Shown here: piece by piece, positions 26,001 to 35,571 of the stretch
How positions within the stretch are numbered: position 1 is the first letter of the stretch
How the letters are laid out: each line of letters begins with the position of its first letter
From: Methylotenera_A sp040387515
GTDB taxonomy: Bacteria > Pseudomonadota > Gammaproteobacteria > Burkholderiales > Methylophilaceae
Length of the DNA: 64,000 nt
NCBI GenBank assembly: GCA_040387515.1
Contig: JAZKDP010000019.1
Coordinates: 1 to 64,000, forward strand
Reading direction: 5' to 3'
Program-made: the position numbers and the translations under genes
Notes under the pieces: model-generated
What the model was told of the DNA's origin: nothing
The model's input: the letters and a program-made list of their open reading frames with translations, nothing else
The model's database searches: none

Positions 26001-29000
26001 ATGAATGCACCTATCCCCGCTGAAATTTTACAATCAGAGCCTGCTCCTGCAGTGCGCCTGCGCGAAATTCCCTACAACTACACTTCTTTCTCTGACCGCG
26101 AAATTGTTATTCGGTTTCTGGGCGAAGAGATTTGGGATGTTTTAAATGCACTGAGAGGCGAACGCAAAACTGGCCGCAGCGCGCGCATGCTATTTGAAGT
26201 GCTGGGCGATTTATGGGTGGTCAGCCGTAACCCCTATTTGCAAGATGATTTGCTGGATAATCCCAAGCGCCGTAAAGCGTTAATTGACGCGCTTTATCAT
26301 CGTATTAAAGCCATTGATGAACGTAATGTTAATGGCAATAGTAGCGGCAATGAAAAAGTACAGAAATTGGTTGACGCTGCTACAAAAGCCGTTGAAAAGT
26401 TTGCTGAAGATTTTCGTCAAACGTATGATTTACGCAAAAAAGCGTTAGCGAAATACAGCAAAATCACACGCAAAGATAATATTCAGTTTGACGGACTTGC
26501 GCGTGTTTCTCATGTGACGGATGCCACCGACTGGCGTGTTGAATATCCATTTGTGGTGCTCAACCCAGATACTGAGATTGAAATTGCCGCGTTAGTAAAA
26601 GCTAGTATTGAGTTAGGCTTAACGGTTATTCCACGTGGAGGTGGTACAGGTTATACAGGCGGCGCAATTCCACTTACACCATTATCTGTGGTGATTAACA
26701 CGGAAAAATTAGACCGCCATACTGGTGTGCAAATGCGCACATTACCTGGCGTTGCGCGCCAAGTTGCTACTATTGAATGCGGCGCAGGCGTAGTCACGCG
26801 TCGCGCGATGGAGGCAGCAACCGAAGCAGGATTAGAGTTTGCTTGTGACCCAACATCGGCTGATGCAAGTTGTATTGGCGGTAATGTGGCCATGAATGCC
26901 GGCGGCAAAAAGGCTGTGTTATGGGGCACTGCGCTGGATAACTTGGCTTCCTATCGTATGGTAACGCCTGATGCGACTTGGATTGAGGTTGAGCGCTTAG
27001 ATCATAATTTAGGCAAAATTCACGATATTGCAATGGCGCGATTCAAGATCACGCGCTTTGATATTGACCTAAAAACGCAATTAGGTGAGCCTGAGATTAT
27101 TGCGATACCCGGGCCAAGCTTTAGAAAAGTGGGTTTGGGTAAAGATGTAACCGACAAGTTTTTAAGCGGCTTGCCGGGCATTCAAAAAGAAGGCTGCGAT
27201 GGTTTAATCACCAGCGCTACTTTTATTTTGCACCGCATGCCAAAATACGTGCGCACCATTGCATTGGAGTTTTTCGGCAATGTGTCACATGCCGTGCCAG
27301 CCATTGTTGAGATTAAAGATTATCTCGATGCGACTGCTAAACCAGATCCTGCAAATCCTAATAAGCCCTTAGTTATCATGGCTGGTTTGGAGCACATGGA
27401 TGAGCGCTACATTAAAGCGGTTGGTTACGCCACAAAAGCGGCAAGACAGCAGCGCCCAAAAATGGTGTTGATTGCGGATATTGCTTCTGATGATGAAAAT
27501 GCGGTGGGTGAAGTTGCCTCAGCCATGGTGCGCATGTGTAATGCCAAAAATGGTGAAGGTTTTATTGCCGTTTCAGGCGAGGCGCGTAAAAAATTCTGGT
27601 TAGATCGCGCACGCACAGCCGCTATTGCCAAACATACCAACGCCTTTAAAATTAACGAAGACGTTGTGATTCCGTTGCCTAAATTGGGTGAGTATTCTGA
27701 TGGAATTGAGCGCATTAATATTGAGCTTTCAATTCATAATAAGCTTAAGTTAGTGGATGCTTTAGAAGCGTTTATGCAGACGGATTTACCACTGCAAGCG
27801 GATGAAGATGGCAATGCTGACGCGCAAATGGTGCATTCTAAACAAGTAATGGCACTGCAATTGCTGCGCGATTTGCGAGAAAAATGGCGTTTAATTTTAA
27901 ACACGTTAGATGAACCAGTCAGTGTGTTAGGTAAGCTTGGCGAGCCGTATAGTCAATACGAAAATGTATTCCGCGCTGTGCAATCATACGATTTGCGTAT
28001 CTCTTGGAAGCGTGAACTAAAACGCCCAATGGCGGATATTTTTGCTGGGCGTGAGTATCAAAAAATCTTGACGCGTTTTGATGAGATTCATAAAGCCGTG
28101 CTTAAAAGTCGCGTGTTTATTGCCTTGCACATGCATGCAGGCGATGGCAACGTGCATACCAATATTCCGGTCAACTCTGATGATTACGGCATGATGCAGC
28201 AAGCACATGCGGCGGTTGACCGTGTGATGGCGCTGGCTAAAGGTTTAGATGGCGTGATTTCAGGCGAGCATGGTATCGGTATCACCAAAATGGAGTACTT
28301 GGATCAAGCGACGATTGATAACTTTACGACATACAAAAATAAAGTAGATCCAAATGGTCACTTTAATAAAGGTAAGTTGTTGGCCGGTTCTGGGCTTGAA
28401 AATGCCTACACGCCAAGCTTTGGTTTGCTAGAGCAAGAGTCAATCATCATGGAACAGTCCGCCATTGGCGAAATTGCCGATGACATTAGTGATTGTTTGC
28501 GCTGCGGAAAATGTAAACCTGTTTGCACGACGCATGTGCCGAGGGCGAATCTTTTATATAGCCCGCGCAATAAGATTTTAGGTACATCACTGTTAATTGA
28601 GGCGTTTTTGTATGAAGAACAAACACGTCGCGGCATTTCACTTAAGCATTTTGATGAGTTTAATGATGTAGCCGATCATTGCACGGTTTGCCATAAGTGT
28701 TTGAATCCATGTCCTGTGGATATTGATTTTGGTGACGTATCCATCAAAATGCGCAACTTTTTACGCGAGCAAGGCAAAAAGCAATTTAACCCTGGCACTG
28801 CGGCTGGTATGTTGTTTTTAAATGCTAAAGATCCTGCCACCATTAAATTCATACGCACCACCATGATAGGTTGGGGTTATAAAGCACAAAATATTGCACA
28901 TACTTTTGCCAAAAAATTGGGTCTGCTTAAGGATAAAATTCGTCCTCCTGCCACAGTTGGTAAGCCAGAAATCAAGGCACAGGTGATTCATTTTATCAAT

Positions 29001-29903
29001 CGACCTATGCCTAGAAAAATGCAATCTAAAACCTCACGCGCTATGCTGGGTGTGGAAGATGACAGCATGATTCCAGTTATTCGTAATCCGCAAAAAGTCA
29101 CTGAAGATTCTGAAGCAGTATTTTATTTCCCTGGTTGCGGCTCAGAACGACTGTTCTCAAACGTCGGCTTAGCCACACAGGCGATGTTGTATGAAGTGGG
29201 TGCAATCACCGTATTGCCACCTGGCTATTTATGTTGTGGTTATCCACAGACATCAGCAGGCAATCATGACAAAGGTCAGGAAATTACTGCAGATAATCGC
29301 GTATTGTTCCACCGCGTCGCCAATACCTTGAATTACTTGGACATTAAAACGGTTATCGTATCTTGCGGTACGTGTATGGACCAACTGCAAAAATATGAAT
29401 TTGAAAAAATATTCCCAGGTTGCAGATTGTTGGATATCCACGAATATCTGATGGAAAAAGACATGCGTTTGCAAACGGTGACAGGTACGCGTTACATGTA
29501 TCACGACCCATGCCATAGCCCGATGAAAACTTATAAGCCAATGGAAGTCACCAATAAGCTAATGGGCCAAGAAGTGCAACTGAACGACCGTTGTTGTGGT
29601 GAAAGCGGTACTTTCGCTGCTGCTAGACCTGATATTGCCACGCAAGTTAAATTCCGTAAGCAAGAAGAGCTGGAAAAAGGCATGAATAAAATGGGCTTAA
29701 CCGTTGGTAAGCCTGAAGAAAAAGTGAAAATCCTCACCAGCTGCCCAAGCTGCCTGCAAGGCTTAGCACGCTATGGGGATGATACGGGTATTGAAGCCGA
29801 CTACATTGTAGTGGAAATGGCGAAGCATATCCTGGGTGAAAACTGGATGGAAGAATATGTGGAAAGAGTAAACAATGGTGGGATTGAAAAGGTGTTGTTG
29901 TAA
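26001..29903 (+). CDS. FAD-linked oxidase/iron-sulfur (CCG-domain) fusion oxidoreductase with DUF3683 N-terminus
   Basis: This 1300-residue protein combines units that are separate in D-lactate or glycolate dehydrogenases. In order: an N-terminal DUF3683-type region (about 15-140); an FAD-binding PCMH domain with PRGGGTGYTGGAIPLTP (about 210-226) and an FAD-oxidase C domain with HMHAGDGNVHTNI and GEHGIGITK (to about 790); two 4Fe-4S motifs CLRCGKCKPVC (about 831) and CTVCHKCLNPCPV (about 893); and two CCG domains with FPGCGSE...CCGYP (about 1043-1078) and DPCHSP...CCGES (about 1169-1197). All expected cysteines are present. It probably oxidises a 2-hydroxy acid, most likely D-lactate, and passes electrons to quinone; the substrate is inferred. 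Confidence 0.9.
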   Translation: MNAPIPAEILQSEPAPAVRLREIPYNYTSFSDREIVIRFLGEEIWDVLNALRGERKTGRSARMLFEVLGDLWVVSRNPYLQDDLLDNPKRRKALIDALYHRIKAIDERNVNGNSSGNEKVQKLVDAATKAVEKFAEDFRQTYDLRKKALAKYSKITRKDNIQFDGLARVSHVTDATDWRVEYPFVVLNPDTEIEIAALVKASIELGLTVIPRGGGTGYTGGAIPLTPLSVVINTEKLDRHTGVQMRTLPGVARQVATIECGAGVVTRRAMEAATEAGLEFACDPTSADASCIGGNVAMNAGGKKAVLWGTALDNLASYRMVTPDATWIEVERLDHNLGKIHDIAMARFKITRFDIDLKTQLGEPEIIAIPGPSFRKVGLGKDVTDKFLSGLPGIQKEGCDGLITSATFILHRMPKYVRTIALEFFGNVSHAVPAIVEIKDYLDATAKPDPANPNKPLVIMAGLEHMDERYIKAVGYATKAARQQRPKMVLIADIASDDENAVGEVASAMVRMCNAKNGEGFIAVSGEARKKFWLDRARTAAIAKHTNAFKINEDVVIPLPKLGEYSDGIERINIELSIHNKLKLVDALEAFMQTDLPLQADEDGNADAQMVHSKQVMALQLLRDLREKWRLILNTLDEPVSVLGKLGEPYSQYENVFRAVQSYDLRISWKRELKRPMADIFAGREYQKILTRFDEIHKAVLKSRVFIALHMHAGDGNVHTNIPVNSDDYGMMQQAHAAVDRVMALAKGLDGVISGEHGIGITKMEYLDQATIDNFTTYKNKVDPNGHFNKGKLLAGSGLENAYTPSFGLLEQESIIMEQSAIGEIADDISDCLRCGKCKPVCTTHVPRANLLYSPRNKILGTSLLIEAFLYEEQTRRGISLKHFDEFNDVADHCTVCHKCLNPCPVDIDFGDVSIKMRNFLREQGKKQFNPGTAAGMLFLNAKDPATIKFIRTTMIGWGYKAQNIAHTFAKKLGLLKDKIRPPATVGKPEIKAQVIHFINRPMPRKMQSKTSRAMLGVEDDSMIPVIRNPQKVTEDSEAVFYFPGCGSERLFSNVGLATQAMLYEVGAITVLPPGYLCCGYPQTSAGNHDKGQEITADNRVLFHRVANTLNYLDIKTVIVSCGTCMDQLQKYEFEKIFPGCRLLDIHEYLMEKDMRLQTVTGTRYMYHDPCHSPMKTYKPMEVTNKLMGQEVQLNDRCCGESGTFAAARPDIATQVKFRKQEELEKGMNKMGLTVGKPEEKVKILTSCPSCLQGLARYGDDTGIEADYIVVEMAKHILGENWMEEYVERVNNGGIEKVLL

Positions 29904-30153
29904 ATGCTAGAGCAAATTTAAATAGCTAGATGAAAGAAATTATCACCATTATTATGCCTATTACTTTTTTGCTCTCATTTAAGAAGTAACTAATTTTAAG
30001 CGTGATGCTCATTTACTGTTCATAAATGCCCCTGTGCTCTGAGTCACATTTTTTACAAAACTGACCTAACATTGGAATAGATAGCAATTATGATGGGGGA
30101 GCCTTGCGAGAGCCAGCGGTGCAATTAATCGATTGTTAACAAAAAAGCGTGAT

Positions 30154-30930
30154 ATGAATAAGTTCATCCTCTCTTTATTCTTATTGACCCAAAGCTCATT
30201 AACATTAGCTGCAACTGAAAATGGCCGTTGGCATGCAGGTATTGGGGATGCGACTATATTGGGGTGGATAACCGTTGCTTTTTATTTGTTGGCTGCTGTG
30301 CGTTGTATTTTTAAAGCAAGTGCCTCTAAAAAGTTTGGTGGCAATTATCTGTTCTGGTTGTATTTAGCTGTTTTTTTGCTATTTTTAGGTATTAATAAAC
30401 AGCTGGATTTACAAAGTTGGTTGACGGAAACGCTTAAAGATAGCGCCCAAGAGCATGGCTGGTATGAGCATAGAAAGCCCTTGCAGTTGGCTTTTATAAT
30501 GGCGCTAGGCTTTGGTATGTTGATTACTTTAGTCAGTTTTAGATTGTTTTTGGCTAATACGTTGCGTAATTACAAGTTAACTTGGGTGGGAATATTTTTT
30601 CTGTGCGCTTTCATCTTGATACGTGCCGCCTCATTTCATCATGTTGATTTACTGATTAACTATGAGATTTTAGGGATTAGGCTCAATGTGTTAATGGAAA
30701 TTGGCGCGATTTTGCTAATTATAATTGGTACATATTTCAATAAAAAACAGGTTAATTCATTGCTTGCCGATACGGTTTCGATAAGAGATTATGTAGAAAT
30801 TAAAAAAGAAGGCGATACCGTTAGATGCCCACAGTGCGGCACTCAGCCTTTATCAAAAACACGTGATGAACGTCTGTTTAAATGTCGATCATGCAGCTAT
30901 AAATACACGGTCCATGTCGTCAATAATTAG
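30154..30930 (+). CDS. Hypothetical multi-span membrane protein with C-terminal zinc ribbon
   Basis: This 258-residue protein starts with a signal-type segment MNKFILSLFLLTQSSLTLAA, followed by about five membrane helices (roughly 30-50, 64-80, 112-130, 146-164 and 176-196). The C-terminal cytoplasmic tail ends in a zinc ribbon CPQCG...CRSCS. I do not recognise the family. The ATG at 30154 is preferred over a TTG seven codons upstream because it begins the signal-like segment. The 250-nt gap on its left includes a GC-rich stretch (about 30095-30122) unlike its surroundings but with no clear structure. pyrD follows 39 nt later. Confidence 0.75.
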   Translation: MNKFILSLFLLTQSSLTLAATENGRWHAGIGDATILGWITVAFYLLAAVRCIFKASASKKFGGNYLFWLYLAVFLLFLGINKQLDLQSWLTETLKDSAQEHGWYEHRKPLQLAFIMALGFGMLITLVSFRLFLANTLRNYKLTWVGIFFLCAFILIRAASFHHVDLLINYEILGIRLNVLMEIGAILLIIIGTYFNKKQVNSLLADTVSIRDYVEIKKEGDTVRCPQCGTQPLSKTRDERLFKCRSCSYKYTVHVVNN

Positions 30931-30969
30931 CGCTAGCTGTAATTGATTTAACTTACGTAAAATAACCAT

Positions 30970-32016
30970 ATGAATTATTACCAGCTTGCCAAGCCTTTAC
31001 TGTTTCAATTAGATGCGGAAATTGCTCACGATATCACCTTAAAAAGCCTTAAGTACGCTGAAAAATCTGGCTTATTGGCGCTTTATCCAAAATCACCTGT
31101 TTGCCAACCAAGGCAAGTAATGGGATTGAATTTCCCCAATCCAGTTGGTCTGGCGGCGGGATTGGATAAAAATGGTGCAGTCATCGATGGCATGGCTGCA
31201 TTGGGTTTTGGTTTTATTGAGGTAGGTACTGTCACGCCGCGCGCGCAACCAGGTAATGCTAAGCCACGTTTGTTTAGAGTGAAGGAAGCGCAAGGCGTGA
31301 TTAATCGCTTTGGCTTTAATAATTTGGGTGTGGATAACCTGATTAACAATGTAAAAGTGGCCAAATTTAAAGGCGGACTTTCTAATCAAACTTCAGCTAA
31401 TCAAATTCTAGGCATTAACATTGGTAAGAATTTTGATACGCCCATTGAAAACGCGGTAGATGATTATTTAATTTGCATGAAAAAAGTGTATGAACATGCC
31501 AGTTACATCACAGTAAATATCTCGTCACCCAACACTAAAAATTTACGCGCCCTGCAAGAGAAAGAGGCGCTATCTAGTTTGCTTGCTAGCTTGAAGGCAG
31601 AGCAAAATAAGCTTGCACAGCAACATAGTAAATATGTGCCAATTACTTTAAAAATCGCGCCAGATTTAACCCAAGAACAAGTTGTTGAAATTGCAGATTT
31701 GCTGATGCAGCACCAGATTGATGGCGTGATTGCTACGAATACGACGCTTGCGCGTGATGTAGTAAAAGGCATGAAAAATGGTGCTGAAACAGGTGGATTG
31801 TCGGGTGCACCAGTGCGGAATCAATCGACGATTGTGATTCAACAGCTTTCAAAGCAATTGCAAGGTGCTTTGCCAATTATTGGCGTGGGCGGCATATTAA
31901 CTGGCGCAGATGCAGTTGAAAAAATTGCAGCAGGTGCAAGCTTGGTGCAGGTATATAGTGGGCTGATTTATAAAGGCCCTGCTCTGGTGCATGATATTTG
32001 CAAAGTATTAGGTTAA
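30970..32016 (+). CDS. pyrD: Dihydroorotate dehydrogenase (quinone), class 2
   Basis: PyrD oxidises dihydroorotate to orotate in pyrimidine synthesis, passing electrons through FMN to the quinone pool at the inner membrane. The 348-residue protein has the class 2 N-terminal amphipathic helix (YYQLAKPLLFQLDAEIAH), the FMN-binding NPVGLAAGLDKNG (about residues 57-69), the substrate loop with the class 2 catalytic serine in VNISSPNTKNLR, and IGVGGILTG near the end. Everything expected is present. Confidence 0.97.
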   Translation: MNYYQLAKPLLFQLDAEIAHDITLKSLKYAEKSGLLALYPKSPVCQPRQVMGLNFPNPVGLAAGLDKNGAVIDGMAALGFGFIEVGTVTPRAQPGNAKPRLFRVKEAQGVINRFGFNNLGVDNLINNVKVAKFKGGLSNQTSANQILGINIGKNFDTPIENAVDDYLICMKKVYEHASYITVNISSPNTKNLRALQEKEALSSLLASLKAEQNKLAQQHSKYVPITLKIAPDLTQEQVVEIADLLMQHQIDGVIATNTTLARDVVKGMKNGAETGGLSGAPVRNQSTIVIQQLSKQLQGALPIIGVGGILTGADAVEKIAAGASLVQVYSGLIYKGPALVHDICKVLG

Positions 32017-32093
32017 TTAAAAGTGTATTTGTTTAAATAGAATTTCTAAGCAAAAATTTCGCTGAAAATATTATTAAGAATTTTGATTTAGTC

Positions 32094-32702
32094 ATGTTGC
32101 CAATTTTATATTCCTACCGCCGTTGCCCTTACGCCATGCGCGCCAGACTGGCGATTTATGCAGCGGATATTGCGGTTGAAATACGTGAAATATCATTGCG
32201 TGACAAGCCTGCTCATCTAATACAAGTGTCACCAAAAGGCACCGTGCCAGTGTTAGCGTTGCAAACGGGCGTGGTAATTGAGCAAAGCTTAGACATCATG
32301 TTTTGGGCTTTGCAGCAAGACGATTCACAAGATTGGCTAGATGCAGATTTTGGCAAGATGCAGGCATTAATCACTGAGAACGACACACATTTTAAACAAG
32401 CGCTGGATCGCTATAAATATCCTGAGCGTTATCCGCAACTTACTCAAACGCATTATCGCCAGCAAGGTGAGATATATTTACAACGGTTAGAAGTCTTGCT
32501 GAATCAACATATTTATTTGCTCAAAGATACTGCCAGTTTGGCCGATATGGCGATTTTTCCATTCGTGCGCCAGTTTGCGGCGGTCGATTTAACTTGGTTT
32601 GAATCATCAAGTTATCCAAAATTGAAAAATTGGCTTAATGGGTTATTGAGTTCAACGTTATTTGAACGCGTGATGAAAAAACAGCCAACCTATATTGCAT
32701 AA
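32094..32702 (+). CDS. Glutathione S-transferase family protein
   Basis: This is a 202-residue cytoplasmic protein with an N-terminal thioredoxin-like GST domain, YSYRRCPYAMRARLAI (potential catalytic Cys11), a KGTVPVL cis-proline segment and EQSLDIM glutathione-contact region, followed by an all-helical C-terminal domain. The CPYAMRAR form belongs to bacterial beta/omega-like GSTs that act as thiol transferases or reductases. Its specific substrate cannot be told from the sequence. Its 3' end contains one arm of the terminator serving the convergent clpA gene. Confidence 0.88.
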   Translation: MLPILYSYRRCPYAMRARLAIYAADIAVEIREISLRDKPAHLIQVSPKGTVPVLALQTGVVIEQSLDIMFWALQQDDSQDWLDADFGKMQALITENDTHFKQALDRYKYPERYPQLTQTHYRQQGEIYLQRLEVLLNQHIYLLKDTASLADMAIFPFVRQFAAVDLTWFESSSYPKLKNWLNGLLSSTLFERVMKKQPTYIA

Positions 32703-32712
32703 GTTGGCTGTT
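32676..32712 (-). terminator. Rho-independent terminator of the clpS-clpA unit
   Basis: Read on the minus strand, AACAGCCAAC pairs with GTTGGCTGTT over 10 bp and runs into a T tract (32676-32679 and the adjoining paired bases). The hairpin lies 19 nt after the clpA stop and overlaps the last codons of the GST gene. Confidence 0.8.
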
Positions 32713-32730
32713 GAAATAACGTATTAAATT

Positions 32731-35010
32731 TTAATCCGCAGTTGCCAGTAATTTATCGCTTGATTGATTATCTTTGCTAAAAACCAGTTTTACTTGGTCT
32801 TTGTCATCGATATCTACATGCACCACACCGCCATTGTTTAAACGACCAAATAACAACTCATCAGCCAAGGCTTTACGGATGGTATCTTGAATCAAACGCG
32901 CCATCGGACGTGCGCCCATTTGTGGATCGAAACCTTTTTTACCCAGATAAGTTTTAAGTTCATCGCTAAATGTAACATCCACTTTTTTCTCATGCAATTG
33001 GTCTTCTAATTGCATTAAGAATTTATCCACTACACGGATAATAATGTCTTGCGACAAGCTACCGAATGACACTGTTGCATCTAAACGATTACGGAACTCT
33101 GGCGAGAATAGACGTTTAATATCCGCTTGTTCATCACCGGCTTCTTTGGAATTGGTAAATCCAATGCTTGATTTAGCCAAATTCTCAGCGCCTGCATTCG
33201 TTGTCATGATAATCGTGACATTTCTAAAATCCGCTTTGCGGCCATTATTGTCAGTTAAAGTGCCATGATCCATCACCTGCAACAGAATATTGAAAATATC
33301 TGGGTGCGCTTTTTCAATTTCATCTAGTAGTAAAACGCTATATGGTTGTTTGGTAATCGCTTCGGTCATCAATCCACCTTGCTCAAACCCAACATAGCCT
33401 GGAGGCGCACCAATCAAGCGACTCACCGCATGGCGTTCCATATACTCACTCATATCAAAGCGAATTAATTCAACGCCCATGATATAAGCTAATTGTTTAG
33501 CGACTTCAGTTTTACCCACCCCAGTTGGACCGCTGAATAAGAAGCTACCAATCGGTTTGTTGTTTTGGCCTAAGCCGCTACGCGCCATTTTAACTGCGCT
33601 AGTGAGTACTTCAATCGCTTTATCTTGACCAAACACCACCGCTTTCAAATCGCGTTCCAGTGTTTTAAGCGCACTGCGGTCATCGCTAGAGATATTTTTA
33701 GGTGGAATGCGCGCAATTTTGGCGACGATGTCCTCAATTTCTTTATTGCCGATAACTTTTTTCTGCTTGTTTTTAGGCAAAATACGTTGCGCAGCGCCTG
33801 CTTCATCAATTACATCAATCGCTTTGTCAGGCAAATGGCGGTCATTAATGTATTTAGCCGCAAGTTCAGCCGCTGTTGTTAACGCACCAGCACTGTATTT
33901 CACGCCATGATGTTCTTCAAAACGTGATTTCAAGCCTTTTAAAATTTCAATCGTTTCAGCGATACTTGGCTCAACTACATCTACCTTTTGGAAGCGACGT
34001 GATAGGGCGTGATCTTTCTCGAAAATACCGCGATACTCTTGATAAGTGGTCGCACCGATGCATTTGAGCGTGCCGTTTGAAAGCGCAGGTTTAAGCAGGT
34101 TAGAAGCATCAAGCGTGCCGCCACTAGCGGCACCTGCACCAATTAAGGTATGGATTTCATCAATAAATAAAATCGCATCTGGCTTTTCAGCCAGTTGTTT
34201 CATCACAGCTTTTAAACGTTGCTCAAAGTCACCGCGATATTTGGTACCAGCCAATAATGCGCCCATATCTAATGAATACACGGTTGCATTCGCCAATACA
34301 TCTGGAATTTCTTTTTCAACGATACGACGTGCTAGACCTTCTGCAATCGCAGTTTTACCCACACCCGCTTCACCAACAAGTAGCGGATTGTTTTTACGAC
34401 GACGGCATAATGTTTGAATGACACGCTCAATTTCTGGGCCACGACCGATAAGCGGGTCAATTTTTCCAGCTAATACTTGAGAGTTTAAATTAAGCGTGAA
34501 GCTTTCTAGCGCGCCATTGGGCGCGGCTTCTGCTTCGGCATCGGTTTCGGTACCTTCAGGTTTCGCATCACCTTCTGGCACTTTAGCCACGCCATGCGAA
34601 ATAAAGTTAACTACATCTAAACGAGTAATACCTTGTTGATGCAAGAAAAATACCGCGTGTGAATCTTTTTCGCCAAAGATGGCCACCAACACGTTAGCGC
34701 CAGTGACTTCTTTTTTGCCTGATGATTGCACATGCAGCATAGCGCGTTGGATGACGCGTTGAAAGCCGAGCGTTGGCTGTGTATCGACTTCTTCTGTCCC
34801 ATTAACAGTCGGTGTGTGTTCTTCAATGTAATGATTCAGCTCCGTACGCAACACATCAAATTTTGCGCCGCATGCACGCAACACTTCTGCTGCAGTAGGA
34901 TTATCAATCATCGCTAGCAGTAAATGCTCAACCGTAATGAGTTCATGGCGCTTTTGTCTTGCGTCCATAAATGCCATGTGCAAACTTACTTCAAGTTCTT
35001 GCGCGATCAT
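32731..35010 (-). CDS. clpA: ATP-dependent Clp protease ATP-binding subunit ClpA
   Basis: ClpA unfolds substrates and feeds them to the ClpP peptidase. The 759-residue length matches the family. Domains in order are the N-terminal Clp_N double repeat (about 1-145), an acidic linker (about 145-165), AAA+ module 1 with Walker A GEAGVGKT (213-220) and LFIDEIHTLIGAG, AAA+ module 2 with GPTGVGKTEVAK and LLLDEIEKAHPDIF, and a C-terminal D2 small domain. It lies after clpS on the same strand, separated by a gap filled with short hairpin repeats. Confidence 0.97.
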   Translation of the reverse strand: MIAQELEVSLHMAFMDARQKRHELITVEHLLLAMIDNPTAAEVLRACGAKFDVLRTELNHYIEEHTPTVNGTEEVDTQPTLGFQRVIQRAMLHVQSSGKKEVTGANVLVAIFGEKDSHAVFFLHQQGITRLDVVNFISHGVAKVPEGDAKPEGTETDAEAEAAPNGALESFTLNLNSQVLAGKIDPLIGRGPEIERVIQTLCRRRKNNPLLVGEAGVGKTAIAEGLARRIVEKEIPDVLANATVYSLDMGALLAGTKYRGDFEQRLKAVMKQLAEKPDAILFIDEIHTLIGAGAASGGTLDASNLLKPALSNGTLKCIGATTYQEYRGIFEKDHALSRRFQKVDVVEPSIAETIEILKGLKSRFEEHHGVKYSAGALTTAAELAAKYINDRHLPDKAIDVIDEAGAAQRILPKNKQKKVIGNKEIEDIVAKIARIPPKNISSDDRSALKTLERDLKAVVFGQDKAIEVLTSAVKMARSGLGQNNKPIGSFLFSGPTGVGKTEVAKQLAYIMGVELIRFDMSEYMERHAVSRLIGAPPGYVGFEQGGLMTEAITKQPYSVLLLDEIEKAHPDIFNILLQVMDHGTLTDNNGRKADFRNVTIIMTTNAGAENLAKSSIGFTNSKEAGDEQADIKRLFSPEFRNRLDATVSFGSLSQDIIIRVVDKFLMQLEDQLHEKKVDVTFSDELKTYLGKKGFDPQMGARPMARLIQDTIRKALADELLFGRLNNGGVVHVDIDDKDQVKLVFSKDNQSSDKLLATAD

Positions 35011-35046
35011 TTTGTACCAACTTTCATTTACTTATTACATTCACTG

Positions 35047-35177
35047 CCAGCATCAGCTGGTGCTTTTACATTTATTACAATTTAGATGAGTAATCTTTCT
35101 TGCCGCCAACTTGGGCTGGTACTCTTATGTTTCCACCAACTCAAGCTGATACTCTTTTTTGTCACCAGCTACGCTGG
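35047..35177. repeat. Degenerate hairpin repeats between clpS and clpA
   Basis: Four small inverted repeats of the form CCAGC-N4-GCTGG occur at 35047-35060, 35106-35119, 35136-35149 (degenerate, CCAAC/GCTGA) and 35165-35177. Start-to-start spacings are 59, 30 and 29 nt, so the set fits a ~29-30 bp unit with one decayed copy. Two units also share a longer flank reading AGAGTA(C/T)CAGC on the minus strand. The last copy covers the clpS stop codon. Confidence 0.65.
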
Positions 35178-35480
35178 CTCAGTCACGCACTGCAACGGAT
35201 GTTGCGACTCTTTGGCGTGTGTTAAAACCTGTTTCATCTTGGTTTCCGCAATATCTTGTGGATAAACACCACACACTCCCATGCCTTCTGTATGTACTTG
35301 GAGCATAATTTGCGTCGCTTGTTCACGGTTTTTGTTAAAAAAACGTTCAATCGTTTCTACAACAAATTCCATTGGCGTGTAATCGTCATTTAACAATAAC
35401 ACTTTGTACATCGCAGGCAATTTTGACTTAACTGCGCTGGGTTTAATTGCAAGGTCTTGATTAGGGTTTGTGTTAGCCAT
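35169..35480 (-). CDS. clpS: ATP-dependent Clp protease adaptor ClpS
   Basis: ClpS delivers N-degron substrates to ClpA. The 103-residue protein has a flexible N-terminal tail and the conserved core with KVLLLNDDYTPMEFVVETI (N-degron pocket), a HTEGMGVCGVYPQDIAETK segment and a C-terminal THAKESQHPLQC. The ATG at 35480 (MANTNPNQ) is preferred over an in-frame TTG two codons upstream. The stop codon lies inside the last hairpin of the clpS-clpA repeat set. Confidence 0.96.
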   Translation of the reverse strand: MANTNPNQDLAIKPSAVKSKLPAMYKVLLLNDDYTPMEFVVETIERFFNKNREQATQIMLQVHTEGMGVCGVYPQDIAETKMKQVLTHAKESQHPLQCVTEPA

Positions 35481-35571
35481 GTGCAACTTTGTTAAATACT
35501 TAACTATATTTTGAGCCGACTACAGAAAATTTCAAGCCCAATATGAGTAGGGATATAGAGATTTAATACAA

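Noticed and set aside
35047..35177. Could the regularly spaced repeats be a CRISPR array?
   Set aside because: The repeats are short, imperfect and self-complementary, there are only four, spacers of usual length are absent and no cas gene is in the window.
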